Assembly: GCA_002708845.1 (NCBI GenBank)
Contig: PAPI01000036.1
Span: 88,409-152,408, forward strand
From: Leeuwenhoekiella sp.
Lineage (GTDB): Bacteria > Bacteroidota > Bacteroidia > Flavobacteriales > Flavobacteriaceae
Direction: 5' to 3'
Length of the DNA stretch: 64,000 nt
In this document: positions 36,298-45,513 of the stretch, in pieces
Layout: every line of letters begins with the position of its first letter
Numbering within the stretch: the stretch's first letter is position 1
Translations under genes and position numbers: made by a program
The notes under the pieces: generated by a model
What the model was told of the DNA's origin: nothing
Seen by the model: only the letters and a program-made list of their open reading frames with translations
Database searches by the model: none

Positions 36298-36954
36298 ATG
36301 GGAATCATTTCCTCTTCTATCGCCCGAAAAGTTGCTATGGCACTTTCAGGTTTATTCCTTGTACTGTTTTTAGGACAGCATTTTACCATCAACGTAACCT
36401 CTACTTTTAGTCCGGAAACCTTCAATTCCTGGTCTCATTTTATGGGAACCAATTTTTTAGTACAGGCGATCTTACAGCCCGTTCTAATTTTTGGGGTGAT
36501 TTTTCACTTTGTGATGGGCTTTATTCTTGAGGCACGCAACCGTTCGGCTCGTAAGATCAGCTATGTGAGTTACAAAGGGAATACCAATTCAAGCTGGGTA
36601 AGTCGCAATATGATTTATACCGGTCTTGTGGTTTTGGCATTCTTAGGATTGCACTTTTATGATTTCTGGTTTCCGGAGATCGTACACAAATATGTAGAGT
36701 CTAATCCGGAAGACGCTACGCGTTATTATGGTGAGTTGGTAGAGAAATTTCACGATCCGCTTCGCACCGGTTTTTACGTGATTTCATTTATATTCCTGGC
36801 TTTGCACCTGTTTCACGGCTTTGCATCTTCCTTTCAGTCAGTGGGCTTTAATAACAAATACGCGACCGGCTTAAAGAAATTTGCTAAGGTTTACGCAATT
36901 GCTATTCCTGCAGGTTTCATCTTTATCGCGTTGTTTCACCATTTTAATCACTAG
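36298..36954 (+). CDS. sdhC: Succinate dehydrogenase / fumarate reductase cytochrome b subunit
   Basis: A 218-residue membrane anchor with five helices that binds diheme b and passes electrons between the quinone pool and the SdhAB head. The five-helix single-anchor form (type B, no separate sdhD) is usual in Bacteroidota. Conserved histidines for heme lie in FLGQHFTIN, FGVIFHFVMGF, LGLHFYDF and ALHLFHGFASSF. sdhA starts 3 bases later. A clear promoter precedes it. Confidence 0.94.
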   Translation: MGIISSSIARKVAMALSGLFLVLFLGQHFTINVTSTFSPETFNSWSHFMGTNFLVQAILQPVLIFGVIFHFVMGFILEARNRSARKISYVSYKGNTNSSWVSRNMIYTGLVVLAFLGLHFYDFWFPEIVHKYVESNPEDATRYYGELVEKFHDPLRTGFYVISFIFLALHLFHGFASSFQSVGFNNKYATGLKKFAKVYAIAIPAGFIFIALFHHFNH

Positions 36955-36957
36955 ACC

Positions 36958-38961
36958 ATGTCAGAATTAAAATCAAATATACCAGAAGGACCACTTGCAG
37001 ATAAGTGGACTAAACATAAAAACGATATTAATCTCGTTAACCCGGCAAACAAGCGTAACATTGATGTTATTGTAGTAGGTACGGGTCTTGCGGGAGGTAG
37101 TGCTGCTGCTACACTGGCAGAATTGGGCTACAACGTAAAAACTTTTTGCTATCAGGATTCTCCGCGTCGTGCGCACTCTATTGCTGCACAGGGAGGGATC
37201 AACGCAGCAAAAAACTATCAGGGAGACGGGGATTCTAACTACCGCTTATTTTACGATACCGTAAAGGGGGGTGACTACCGTTCGCGTGAAGCAAATGTGT
37301 ATCGCCTTGCTGAAGTTTCTTCAAATATTATCGACCAGTGTGTGGCTCAGGGTGTTCCTTTTGCACGTGAATACGGTGGGTTACTTGACAACCGTTCTTT
37401 TGGTGGGGTTTTGGTTTCCAGAACCTTTTATGCGAAAGGACAAACGGGACAGCAGTTGCTTTTAGGCGCTTATTCTGCAATGAACCGTCAAATCAACCGT
37501 GGTAAGATACAGCCATTTAACCGTCACGAGATGCTAGATTTGGTGTTGGTAGATGGTAAAGCGCGTGGCATTATTGCCCGTGACCTGGTTACCGGGGAAA
37601 TTGAAAGACATTCGGCTCACGCAGTAGTGTTAGCCAGTGGTGGTTACGGGAACGTATTTTTTCTTTCTACCAACGCAATGGGAAGTAATGTGATGGCAGC
37701 GTGGAGAGCGCACCGTCGTGGAGCATATTTCGCAAACCCATGCTATACGCAGATTCACCCTACCTGTATTCCGGTTTCGGGAGATCATCAGTCTAAATTA
37801 ACCTTAATGTCTGAGTCGTTACGTAACGATGGGCGTATTTGGGTTCCGAAGAAAAAAGAAGATGCCGAAGCGATACGTGCCGGTAAATTAAAACCAACTG
37901 AACTTAAAGAAGAAGATCGCGATTACTATTTAGAGCGTCGCTATCCTGCTTTTGGTAACCTGGTTCCTCGTGATGTGGCTTCCAGAGCTGCAAAAGAGCG
38001 TTGTGATGCTGGATTCGGAGTAAATAAAACCGGAGAAGCAGTTTACTTGGATTTCAAGAGCGCGATCATTCGCTACGGAAAAGAAGAAGCCCTGATTCAC
38101 GGTAACCACAATCCTACCGATCAGGAAGTGTATGATTATGGTAAAAAAGTAGTAGAAAATAAATACGGAAACCTCTTCCAGATGTACGAGAAGATCGTAG
38201 ATGAAGATCCATACAAAACCCCAATGATGATTTATCCTGCTGTGCATTACACAATGGGAGGTCTTTGGGTAGATTATAACTTGCAAACAACTATTCCGGG
38301 CTGCTACGCTGCAGGGGAAGCGAATTTCTCTGATCACGGAGCTAACCGCCTTGGTGCTTCGGCATTGATGCAGGGTCTTGCTGATGGGTATTTTGTATTG
38401 CCATACACCATTGGCGATTATCTTTCTAAAGATATTCGTACTGGTAAAATACCAACCGACTCTCCAGAGTTTGATCAGGCTGAGAAGGATGTACGTGATC
38501 GTATGACCAAGCTGATGAGCGGTAAAGGCACGCATTCTGTTGATTATTACCACAAGCGTTTAGGTAAAATCATGTGGAATAAATGTGGAATGTCTCGTAA
38601 TGCTAAAGAATTGCAGGAAGCAATGGATGAAATTGCTGAGTTGCGTAAAGATTTCTGGGAAAATGTAAAAGTACCCGGAACGATAGATTCTAAAAACGCA
38701 GAGCTGGAAAAAGCCGGAAGGGTAGCCGATTTCCTAGAATTAGGTGAGCTTTTTGCGAAAGACGCTTTAACCAGAAATGAATCTTGTGGCGGTCACTTTA
38801 GAGAAGAGTACCAGACACCTGAAGGTGAGGCATTACGTGATGATGAAAACTTCAGTTTTGTTTCAGCCTGGGAATACAATGCTAACCCACGTGAGGCCAA
38901 ATTGCATAAAGAACAATTGACCTTTGAGAATATTGAAGTTAAGACACGTTCGTACAAATAA
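36958..38961 (+). CDS. sdhA: Succinate dehydrogenase / fumarate reductase flavoprotein subunit
   Basis: The catalytic subunit (667 residues) oxidises succinate to fumarate in the TCA cycle. The FAD site is [20 protein letters not shown]. The covalent flavin is expected on His in [19 protein letters not shown]. The active-site region includes [16 protein letters not shown], and the conserved capping-domain block is [19 protein letters not shown]. The start lies 3 bases after sdhC, and sdhB follows after 22 bases. The long form matches other type-B SdhA proteins. Confidence 0.96.
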   Translation: MSELKSNIPEGPLADKWTKHKNDINLVNPANKRNIDVIVVGTGLAGGSAAATLAELGYNVKTFCYQDSPRRAHSIAAQGGINAAKNYQGDGDSNYRLFYDTVKGGDYRSREANVYRLAEVSSNIIDQCVAQGVPFAREYGGLLDNRSFGGVLVSRTFYAKGQTGQQLLLGAYSAMNRQINRGKIQPFNRHEMLDLVLVDGKARGIIARDLVTGEIERHSAHAVVLASGGYGNVFFLSTNAMGSNVMAAWRAHRRGAYFANPCYTQIHPTCIPVSGDHQSKLTLMSESLRNDGRIWVPKKKEDAEAIRAGKLKPTELKEEDRDYYLERRYPAFGNLVPRDVASRAAKERCDAGFGVNKTGEAVYLDFKSAIIRYGKEEALIHGNHNPTDQEVYDYGKKVVENKYGNLFQMYEKIVDEDPYKTPMMIYPAVHYTMGGLWVDYNLQTTIPGCYAAGEANFSDHGANRLGASALMQGLADGYFVLPYTIGDYLSKDIRTGKIPTDSPEFDQAEKDVRDRMTKLMSGKGTHSVDYYHKRLGKIMWNKCGMSRNAKELQEAMDEIAELRKDFWENVKVPGTIDSKNAELEKAGRVADFLELGELFAKDALTRNESCGGHFREEYQTPEGEALRDDENFSFVSAWEYNANPREAKLHKEQLTFENIEVKTRSYK

Positions 38962-38983
38962 TAATTAATAGATAACTTTTACT

Positions 38984-39730
38984 ATGAAGTTAACACTCAA
39001 AATATGGCGTCAGGAAAACGCTAAGGCAAAAGGAGCAATGAAGACCTATCAAATTGATGGGATTGACGGAGATATGTCTTTTCTCGAAATGCTTGACGTG
39101 CTTAATGAAGATTTGATTAATAAAGGGGAAGTTCCGGTTGAGTTTGATCACGATTGTCGCGAAGGTATCTGCGGGAGCTGTTCGTTGCAAATCAATGGCG
39201 AGCCACACGGGCCAGACCGTTTGGTAACTACTTGCCAGCTTCACATGCGTAAGTTTAACGATGGCGATACCATTACTATCGAGCCGTTTAGAGCGACTGC
39301 TTTTCCGGTTATTACCGACCTGATTGTAGACCGAACCGCTTTTGATCGTATTCAACAAGCTGGAGGATATATTTCTGTAAATACCTCAGGAAACACGGTT
39401 GACGCAAACGCTATTCCTATTGAGAAGCAAAACGCAGACGACTCGTTCTACGCAGCGACTTGTATAGGTTGTGGAGCTTGTGTGGCGGCGTGTAAAAACG
39501 CAAGTGCGATGCTATTTACATCGGCTAAAGTTTCTCAGTTTGCGCTCTTGCCACAAGGTGAAGTAGAAGCGACTGAGCGTGTGCAAAATATGGTACGTCA
39601 GATGGACCTTGAAGGCTTTGGTAATTGTACCAATACCGGTGCCTGTGAGATCGAATGTCCTAAAGGAATTTCTTTAGAAAACATCGCTCGTATGAACCGG
39701 GAGTATTTAAGCGCGGTTAGTAAAGGATAA
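38984..39730 (+). CDS. sdhB: Succinate dehydrogenase / fumarate reductase iron-sulfur subunit
   Basis: A 248-residue electron-transfer subunit. The 2Fe-2S cluster site is [15 protein letters not shown] with a downstream Cys in TTCQLH. The 4Fe-4S motif is [15 protein letters not shown], and the 3Fe-4S ligands lie in [15 protein letters not shown]. It closes the sdhCAB operon and is followed by a bidirectional terminator. Confidence 0.96.
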   Translation: MKLTLKIWRQENAKAKGAMKTYQIDGIDGDMSFLEMLDVLNEDLINKGEVPVEFDHDCREGICGSCSLQINGEPHGPDRLVTTCQLHMRKFNDGDTITIEPFRATAFPVITDLIVDRTAFDRIQQAGGYISVNTSGNTVDANAIPIEKQNADDSFYAATCIGCGACVAACKNASAMLFTSAKVSQFALLPQGEVEATERVQNMVRQMDLEGFGNCTNTGACEIECPKGISLENIARMNREYLSAVSKG

Positions 39731-39760
39731 TTTCGCCTTCACAAAAAATTATAATTATAT

Positions 39761-39797
39761 AAACCTCACCCGTTTTTTAAACGGGTGAGGTTTTTTT
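39761..39797. terminator. Bidirectional terminator between sdhB and radA
   Basis: AAACCTCACCCGTTT pairs with AAACGGGTGAGGTTT around a short T/A loop, and seven T follow. It serves sdhB on the plus strand and radA on the minus strand. Confidence 0.93.
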
Positions 39798-39809
39798 ATT
39801 TACTTAAAC

Positions 39810-41171
39810 CTATCCAAACAACCACTCGACCACATCATTCATCTTCGCAACTTTCACGATGTTGATACCATAGTTGTTTTTTGGAATTTTACAGTATTTC
39901 GAAATCATAATCGTACCGAAGCCTAACTTTTCAGCTTCCAAAATGCGCTGTTCGACGCGGGTTACCGGCCGTATTTCTCCCGCAAGGCCAATTTCTGCAG
40001 CAAAGCAAATATCTTTTGCTACAGCGATGTCTTCATTGCTTGATAAGATGGCTGCAACCACCGCCAGGTCAATCGCCGTATCATCTACGGATATTCCACC
40101 GGTGATGTTTAAAAACACATCTTTAGCCCCCAATCTGAAACCGGCGCGTTTTTCAAGCACCGCCAGAATCATATTGAGTCGTTTGGCATTGTAACCTGTT
40201 GCGCTGCGTTGAGGCGTACCGTATACCGCGGTACTCACTAAAGCCTGGATTTCTATCATTAACGGGCGCATGCCTTCTAAGGTGGCCGCTATGGCGGTTC
40301 CGCTTAGTTCTTCATCATTTTTTGAGATTAAAATTTCTGAAGGATTCGAAACTTCTCTAAGTCCGCTGCCCTGCATCTCATAAATACCCAGTTCATTGGT
40401 GGATCCAAAACGGTTTTTATGCGCTCTAAGTATCCGGTAGACGTGGTTGCGATCACCTTCAAATTGTAAAACCGTATCAACCATATGCTCTAGAATTTTA
40501 GGTCCGGCGATGTTTCCATCTTTGGTGATATGACCAATCAATATGACAGGTGTAGCGGTTTCTTTAGCAAATTTGATGAGCTCTGTAGTGGTTTCCCGTA
40601 TCTGGGAGATGCTTCCGGCACCACTTTCTATATAATCGCTGTGCAGGGTTTGAATGGAGTCAATGATTACAATATCGGGCTCAACCGCTTCAATCTGCTT
40701 AAAAATATTTTGAGTTTTGGTTTCCGTCAGGATAAAGCAATTTTCAGCATCGGCATTGATGCGTTCTGCCCGCATTTTGATTTGCTGTGCACTTTCTTCC
40801 CCCGAAACATAAAGCGTTTTATAGGGCAACATCAAAGCAATCTGGAGCATCAGCGTACTTTTACCTATGCCCGGCTCTCCGCCCAGCAATGTGAGTGAAC
40901 CTGGCACCAGACCGCCGCCCAGTACGCGATTGAGTTCGTTGTTTTTGGTGTTTAAACGCGCATCTTTCGTCGTGTCAATCTCCTGAATGCGTTGCGGTTT
41001 TGCCACCCGTTTTGCTGTGGGTGTTTCTGTTTTCCAGCTTGTTTTTTCAGCTTTTTGTACAACTTCTTCTGCGATGGTGTTCCACTCCTTACATGAGTTG
41101 CATTGCCCTTGCCATTTAGCGTATTGAGCACCGCAGTTTTGACAGAAAAAGGTAGTTTTTACTTTTGCCAT
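39810..41171 (-). CDS. radA: DNA repair protein RadA (Sms)
   Basis: A RecA-like helicase that drives branch migration in recombinational repair. It has 453 residues. The N-terminal zinc finger is CQNCGAQYAKWQGQCNSC, the Walker A motif is GGEPGIGKSTLML (about residues 91-103), the RadA-specific KNRFG motif is HKNRFGSTNE, and the C-terminal Lon-like domain is marked by LNITGGISVDDTAIDLA. It shares one base with the end of the upstream esterase-like gene. Confidence 0.96.
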   Translation of the reverse strand: MAKVKTTFFCQNCGAQYAKWQGQCNSCKEWNTIAEEVVQKAEKTSWKTETPTAKRVAKPQRIQEIDTTKDARLNTKNNELNRVLGGGLVPGSLTLLGGEPGIGKSTLMLQIALMLPYKTLYVSGEESAQQIKMRAERINADAENCFILTETKTQNIFKQIEAVEPDIVIIDSIQTLHSDYIESGAGSISQIRETTTELIKFAKETATPVILIGHITKDGNIAGPKILEHMVDTVLQFEGDRNHVYRILRAHKNRFGSTNELGIYEMQGSGLREVSNPSEILISKNDEELSGTAIAATLEGMRPLMIEIQALVSTAVYGTPQRSATGYNAKRLNMILAVLEKRAGFRLGAKDVFLNITGGISVDDTAIDLAVVAAILSSNEDIAVAKDICFAAEIGLAGEIRPVTRVEQRILEAEKLGFGTIMISKYCKIPKNNYGINIVKVAKMNDVVEWLFG

Positions 41172-42307
41172 TAATATCCAAAATCATCTTTAATGCGCTG
41201 TGCACGCATCATCAGTAAGTCCTTATTTATATTCGCCACATCCTTAAGCATCAACGCTCCTTCATAAGTGCGCAACGCTTTTTTAGGTTCACCCTGACCC
41301 TCAAGTGCACGACCCAGATAGTAAGCGCCCAGGACTGATTCAGGGTATTCCTTACGGGCGAGTTTCCCTAGATTTTCAAAACCTTCCCAGTCTGCTTTTT
41401 TTTCCAGCGCAGCTGCAATGGCTATAAAATCGTTGATGCGTATCTGATCTTCAAGGCCAAAAAGTTTATGTACGGTTTCGTATTTAGTAACCAGGTATTC
41501 ATACGGGGATTCGGTTTTTAGAACCACTTCATTGAACTCTTTTTTACTAATGGGCCTATATACCGAAAATACTTTTTCAAGAGCATTGGGAACAGCCCTT
41601 CCGGCTAACGAATAATGCGAGGCGTTTTCAAAATCGTCAAAGTAATAATGAAATTTTTCATTATTGATTCCTTTTAGGTCAGTGTCAAAAGCGAGAATGC
41701 TTTCGCGTAAGGCTTCAATGTCTTCAGAGCCTGTAGCCTGATAGTAAAAAAGTTGATTTTCGGTATTTTGAAAAACAGGCAGAAGGCGGTTAGTCATTTC
41801 AGGAGCGAAATCTGGACTTAACGAAATATAGGCATTAAAGAGTGGTGGACTTTTCATCAAATAATAATTGCTGAAAGCTGCGGTAACATCGTGACCAACC
41901 ACCACGTTAAAGGGTGCAAGGCGGTATTTTTTGCTTAGCCAGGGAAAAAGATCTATCCCTATAAATTCAAAGAAAGCCGCGCCGGTCTCTGCAGGTAAAA
42001 AGTTCTCGTCACTGTAATAGGTGTCAATCATACGATCGGGCTGCATAATGCCCACCACGATTGCTTGTGGCATATCTCCCCAATAACTGTAATAGTCTAC
42101 ACTGCCTGCGACGGGTTCAAAGAGATAATCCCCGTCCATCACAACGATTACAGGATAGCTTTTATCTTCATTTGATTCGTAATTACGCGGAAGCTGAATT
42201 TTAATATTGCGCGGCTCACTGAGTGAGGTGGAAGGCACGGTCTCATAAAGAACCTGTGCCTGACTACTGCAAACCAGAAGTAGTAGTAAGAGGGTAAAAT
42301 TTTTCAT
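41171..42307 (-). CDS. Esterase-fold exported protein with apparent loss of the nucleophile Ser, plus TPR
   Basis: A 378-residue protein with a signal peptide (LLLLLLVCSSQAQ). The fold looks like esterase D / alpha-beta hydrolase (PF00756-like): the N-terminal strand KSYPVIVVMDGDYLF, and the nucleophile-elbow position VVVGHDVTAAFSNYYL. In active esterases this reads GHSxG; here Asp replaces Ser and the following Gly is lost. A His at ENASHYSLAG remains. The last 80 residues look like TPR helices (GAYYLGRALEGQGEPKKALR). It may be a binding protein and not an enzyme. Its end overlaps radA by one base. Confidence 0.75.
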   Translation of the reverse strand: MKNFTLLLLLLVCSSQAQVLYETVPSTSLSEPRNIKIQLPRNYESNEDKSYPVIVVMDGDYLFEPVAGSVDYYSYWGDMPQAIVVGIMQPDRMIDTYYSDENFLPAETGAAFFEFIGIDLFPWLSKKYRLAPFNVVVGHDVTAAFSNYYLMKSPPLFNAYISLSPDFAPEMTNRLLPVFQNTENQLFYYQATGSEDIEALRESILAFDTDLKGINNEKFHYYFDDFENASHYSLAGRAVPNALEKVFSVYRPISKKEFNEVVLKTESPYEYLVTKYETVHKLFGLEDQIRINDFIAIAAALEKKADWEGFENLGKLARKEYPESVLGAYYLGRALEGQGEPKKALRTYEGALMLKDVANINKDLLMMRAQRIKDDFGY

Positions 42308-42381
42308 TTGAGGTAGATTTTAGGTAACGTGAATTTAGCGATAAAAACTGAAGGGATTTTTAAAGTTTTAATCCCAAAGAA

Positions 42382-43350
42382 TTACCGGTTTCGATTCAGT
42401 AGTGGAAGCAGTAGAAATGAAAGTGCTCCAAATAAAACAACCAGAAGTGTTTGGGATCCCCAGATAATCCAGCCAAAAGCTTCACCTCCCTGCTTACTGA
42501 AGCCAAAAAACACAAACAAGGCTCCAATAGCTACAGGATAAACCCCGATACCCCCATTAGTGACCGAAATGGAAAAAGAACCAATGATAAATGCCGCGAG
42601 AATAACGCTAAACGGTGCAATTGCTATTTCTGGGATGGTAAATTTAATGACCCAAAACATGGCAACATACATCAGCCAGATAAATAGTGTGTGGCCAATA
42701 AATGCCCATTTATGTTTCATTTGCAGGATGCTCAGCATGCCTTCTACAAGTCCGGCGGCAAAGATTTTAATTTTCAGTAAAAACCCGCTTTTTGCACGTT
42801 TGATAATTTTAAAACCTACAAAGATCATCGCAATAACAGCAACTAGAAAAATTAGGGTATACAGCGGATTTATATTCTGCTCTGCGAAATACTCCAGTAG
42901 TAAGTCGGTTTGAAGCCCTATTGCAAGGGCAACAAGTGAAAGAAGCATTATAAAATCTGCGAGACGCTCAGAAATGATGGTGCCAAATGCCTTTTCAAAA
43001 GGTACTTCTTCATAAGTCGTCATCAAAGCCCCCCGTAGGAACTCCCCACTGCGCGGGATTCCTAAATTAGCAAGGTATGCCGCCATCACGGCCATAAATC
43101 GATTTGCCAAACCGGTTCTGTAGCCCATAGGCTCTAGCAAATACTTCCAGCGGTAAGCTCTTGAAAGATGGCTCAAAACTCCAAAAACCAGAGAAAGTAA
43201 AACATACCAGGGATTGGCGAGCTTGATGTTTTCCCAAAGCGTAGCACGTTCCTCTGGAGTGGAAGAACTTAATGAGTAATAAATCAGAAAAACTCCAATC
43301 CCAAGCGGGATAATGATTTTTAAAAGCTTAATCAGGGATTTTTTGCTCAA
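42382..43350 (-). CDS. Flippase-like / lysylphosphatidylglycerol synthase TM-region family membrane protein (YbhN-like)
   Basis: A 322-residue integral membrane protein with about eight hydrophobic helices and the family motifs LSHLSRAYRWKYLLEP, GIPRSGEFLRGALM and SISVTNGGIGVYPVAIG. These place it in the YbhN/UPF0104 group of proposed lipid flippases. A TTG start (43350) is the only possible one because an in-frame stop lies five codons upstream. It follows panD after 17 bases, so it is the third gene of the panC-panD operon. The substrate is unknown. Confidence 0.82.
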   Translation of the reverse strand: MSKKSLIKLLKIIIPLGIGVFLIYYSLSSSTPEERATLWENIKLANPWYVLLSLVFGVLSHLSRAYRWKYLLEPMGYRTGLANRFMAVMAAYLANLGIPRSGEFLRGALMTTYEEVPFEKAFGTIISERLADFIMLLSLVALAIGLQTDLLLEYFAEQNINPLYTLIFLVAVIAMIFVGFKIIKRAKSGFLLKIKIFAAGLVEGMLSILQMKHKWAFIGHTLFIWLMYVAMFWVIKFTIPEIAIAPFSVILAAFIIGSFSISVTNGGIGVYPVAIGALFVFFGFSKQGGEAFGWIIWGSQTLLVVLFGALSFLLLPLLNRNR

Positions 43351-43367
43351 TTTGAAAAGAAGTCAGG

Positions 43368-43718
43368 TTATTTCAACAAATTGGTCTCCTCGTCAGGAAA
43401 TACCAAAGAAGGTTTGAAAGCTTTAGCTTCTTCAAGCTCCATAAAAGCGTAAACAATTAAGATAAGGGTATCCCCTTTTGCAACTTTGCGAGCCGCCGCC
43501 CCATTGAGGGTAACTTCACCGCTTTTACGAGGTCCGGGTATGGCATAGGTTTCAAGACGCTCTCCATTGGTGACGTTTACAATTTGCACACGTTCTCCTT
43601 CAATAATGCCTGCGGCATCCATAAGGTCTTCATCTATGGTGATGCTGCCTATGTAGTGCAACTCGGCACCGGTTACTTTGACGCGGTGAATTTTTGACTT
43701 TACAACGTTAACTAACAT
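43368..43718 (-). CDS. panD: Aspartate 1-decarboxylase
   Basis: Makes beta-alanine for pantothenate. The 116-residue proenzyme cleaves itself between Gly and Ser in [12 protein letters not shown], leaving a pyruvoyl group. Other conserved parts are [18 protein letters not shown] at the N-terminus and [20 protein letters not shown]. It sits between panC (18 bases upstream) and the flippase-like gene, so both precursors of pantothenate condensation are made from one transcript. Confidence 0.96.
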   Translation of the reverse strand: MLVNVVKSKIHRVKVTGAELHYIGSITIDEDLMDAAGIIEGERVQIVNVTNGERLETYAIPGPRKSGEVTLNGAAARKVAKGDTLILIVYAFMELEEAKAFKPSLVFPDEETNLLK

Positions 43719-43736
43719 GGTGTAAAAATAGGGTTT

Positions 43737-44585
43737 TTAATTTAGGGCGATGTTGTCAATCAGACGTACATCATCTGCAAAAGCAGCGATAAAAGCGCGG
43801 TAGTGCTCGTTTTCTCTTTTTTCTGAAGCGTGAGCGAGACTCCCTGAATTAGCGATTTCAAAGTATTCAAGCTTAAATAGCGCGTTATCTTTAAATTCAT
43901 TTTCAACAAAAGCTTCTACTTCGCTTGTGCTTTTGTCGTTAAACAGCGCTTTAGCTTGCATTAAGGTTTTGTAGATAAAAGGTGCGGCCTCACGATGTTC
44001 TTTAGAAAGTCGCTGATTGCGCGAACTTTCGGCAAGACCGTCTTCGTGGCGGCTAATGGGGCAGCCTATAATTTCTACCGGAAGTTTTTCAAGCTCAACC
44101 AGTTTTTTGATGATTTGCAATTGTTGATAGTCTTTTTCACCAAAAAAGGCCAGATCAGGCTGAACAATTTCAAACAAATACTTGAGAACGGTCGCTACTC
44201 CTTCAAAATGCCCGGGTCTGAATGCTCCTTCCATCACCGAATCCAATCCTTCAAAATCAAAATCAAGAGCCGTTACGTTTTCGCCATAAATCGTTGTAGT
44301 TGAGGGCGCAAAAACAAGAATATCAGAGTTGATACCTTCTAAAAACTCTAAATCAGCCTGTAAATCTCTGGGATAGGTTTCTAAATCTTTAGGGTTATTG
44401 AACTGAGTGGGGTTTACAAAGATGCTTACAACGACCACATCACAGTTTTTATGAGCGAAATCAAAAAGGCTCGCATGCCCGCGATGCAAGGCTCCCATGG
44501 TAGGTACAAAACCTATTTTAAGGCCTTTTTTTTTAAAGTTTGCAACAGCCGCAGAAATTTGCGGTCTATGTGTATATACGTGCAT
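43737..44585 (-). CDS. panC: Pantothenate synthetase (pantoate--beta-alanine ligase)
   Basis: ATP-dependent ligase joining pantoate and beta-alanine. It has 282 residues with the start at MHVYTHRPQ (44585); an upstream Met at 44636 would place the start before the -7 box and is rejected. ATP-site motifs are GFVPTMGALHRGH (HIGH-like) and the KMSKS-like SSRNQRLSKEHR. The pantoate-site block FVNPTQFNNPKDLETYPRD is intact. It is the first gene of the leftward pan operon and diverges from the glycogen-synthase-like gene. Confidence 0.96.
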   Translation of the reverse strand: MHVYTHRPQISAAVANFKKKGLKIGFVPTMGALHRGHASLFDFAHKNCDVVVVSIFVNPTQFNNPKDLETYPRDLQADLEFLEGINSDILVFAPSTTTIYGENVTALDFDFEGLDSVMEGAFRPGHFEGVATVLKYLFEIVQPDLAFFGEKDYQQLQIIKKLVELEKLPVEIIGCPISRHEDGLAESSRNQRLSKEHREAAPFIYKTLMQAKALFNDKSTSEVEAFVENEFKDNALFKLEYFEIANSGSLAHASEKRENEHYRAFIAAFADDVRLIDNIALN

Positions 44586-44606
44586 CCGGACTAATTTAAC
44601 AGGCGG

Positions 44607-44614
44607 CAAAATTA
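44607..44614 (-). promoter_or_regulatory. -7 box of the panC operon
   Basis: On the minus strand this reads TAATTTTG, a perfect TAnnTTTG. It lies 21 bases before the panC ATG. It is back to back with the plus-strand box at 44646-44653, so the 107-base gap holds two divergent promoters. Confidence 0.6.
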
Positions 44615-44645
44615 CTATATTACTGGCAATCTGCATAAATTTTCG

Positions 44646-44653
44646 TAATTTTG
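44646..44653 (+). promoter_or_regulatory. -7 box of the glycogen-synthase-like / DUF4270 / glmS operon
   Basis: TAATTTTG is a perfect match. It lies 39 bases before the ATG at 44693, giving a leader of about 33 bases. Confidence 0.6.
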
Positions 44654-44692
44654 CGTGTTTTTTAGCCGTAACAGAAACTTAGAAGCACATTT

Positions 44693-45502
44693 ATGAAAGA
44701 TAAGAGGATATTGTACGTATCATCTGAAGTTATACCGTATTTACCCGAGACTGAGATCGCATCGATGTCTTTCGAAGTACCGCAAATGGTAAACAGCAAA
44801 GGAGGGCAAATACGTATTTTTATGCCCCGATACGGCAATATTAATGAAAGACGACACCAGTTACACGAGGTGATCAGACTTTCAGGGATGAACCTGGTCA
44901 TAAATGATTTTGACATGCCGCTTATTATTAAAGTAGCCTCTATACCTAAAGAGCGTATTCAGGTATACTTTATAGATAATGAGGAGTATTTTAAGCGCAA
45001 GGCAACGTTTACAGATGAAGATGGAAATTTATTTCCAGACAATGATGAGCGTGCGATCTTTTTTGCCAAAGGTGTGGTAGAAACGGTTAAAAAACTCAAC
45101 TGGGCACCAGATATCATTCACGTTCATGGCTGGCTGGCATCATTGCTTCCGTTATATCTGAAGCAATATTATGCAAGTGAGCCCCTCTTTAAACAAAGCA
45201 AGATTGTGACTTCGGTTTACAATACAGGTTTTGATGACACGTTAAATGAGCAGCTTATAGACAAGATCGCATTTGATGGGATCAACAAGGATGACATTGC
45301 AGAATTGGAGAAGCCTACTTATGACAATCTCATGAAGGTGGCTGTTAAAAATTCGGATGCTGCAATTATTGGTTCTGCAGATCTTAACGAAGAGCTGAGC
45401 AAATATTTAAACGTGACAAAAATCCCGGTGCTTCCCTACAAGAAAAAAGAGGAGTTTGCCCCGGCTTATGAAGAATTCTACACGACTAAAGTGCTAGATT
45501 AA
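44693..45502 (+). CDS. Half-length glycogen/starch synthase-like protein (GT5 N-terminal domain only)
   Basis: A 269-residue protein matching only the N-terminal Rossmann domain of GlgA (usually about 480 residues). The region IIHVHGWLASLLPLYLKQYY is clearly GlgA-like. The ADP-glucose-binding KxGGL-type motif expected near the N-terminus is absent (SSEVIPYLPETEIASMSFEV is found instead) and the C-terminal GT-B domain is missing. It is therefore unlikely to synthesise glycogen by itself. It is followed after 11 bases by a DUF4270 lipoprotein gene and then glmS, which suggests a role in envelope-sugar metabolism. That role is inference. Confidence 0.82.
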   Translation: MKDKRILYVSSEVIPYLPETEIASMSFEVPQMVNSKGGQIRIFMPRYGNINERRHQLHEVIRLSGMNLVINDFDMPLIIKVASIPKERIQVYFIDNEEYFKRKATFTDEDGNLFPDNDERAIFFAKGVVETVKKLNWAPDIIHVHGWLASLLPLYLKQYYASEPLFKQSKIVTSVYNTGFDDTLNEQLIDKIAFDGINKDDIAELEKPTYDNLMKVAVKNSDAAIIGSADLNEELSKYLNVTKIPVLPYKKKEEFAPAYEEFYTTKVLD

Positions 45503-45513
45503 AAAAAAAACGA

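Noticed and set aside
37930-38553. 207-codon minus-strand frame in sdhA
   Set aside because: Antisense shadow of a strongly conserved coding region, no promoter or motif.
44586-44636. 17-codon N-terminal extension of PanC
   Set aside because: The extension reads back through the -7 box at 44607-44614, and PanC proteins normally begin close to MHVYTHRPQ.
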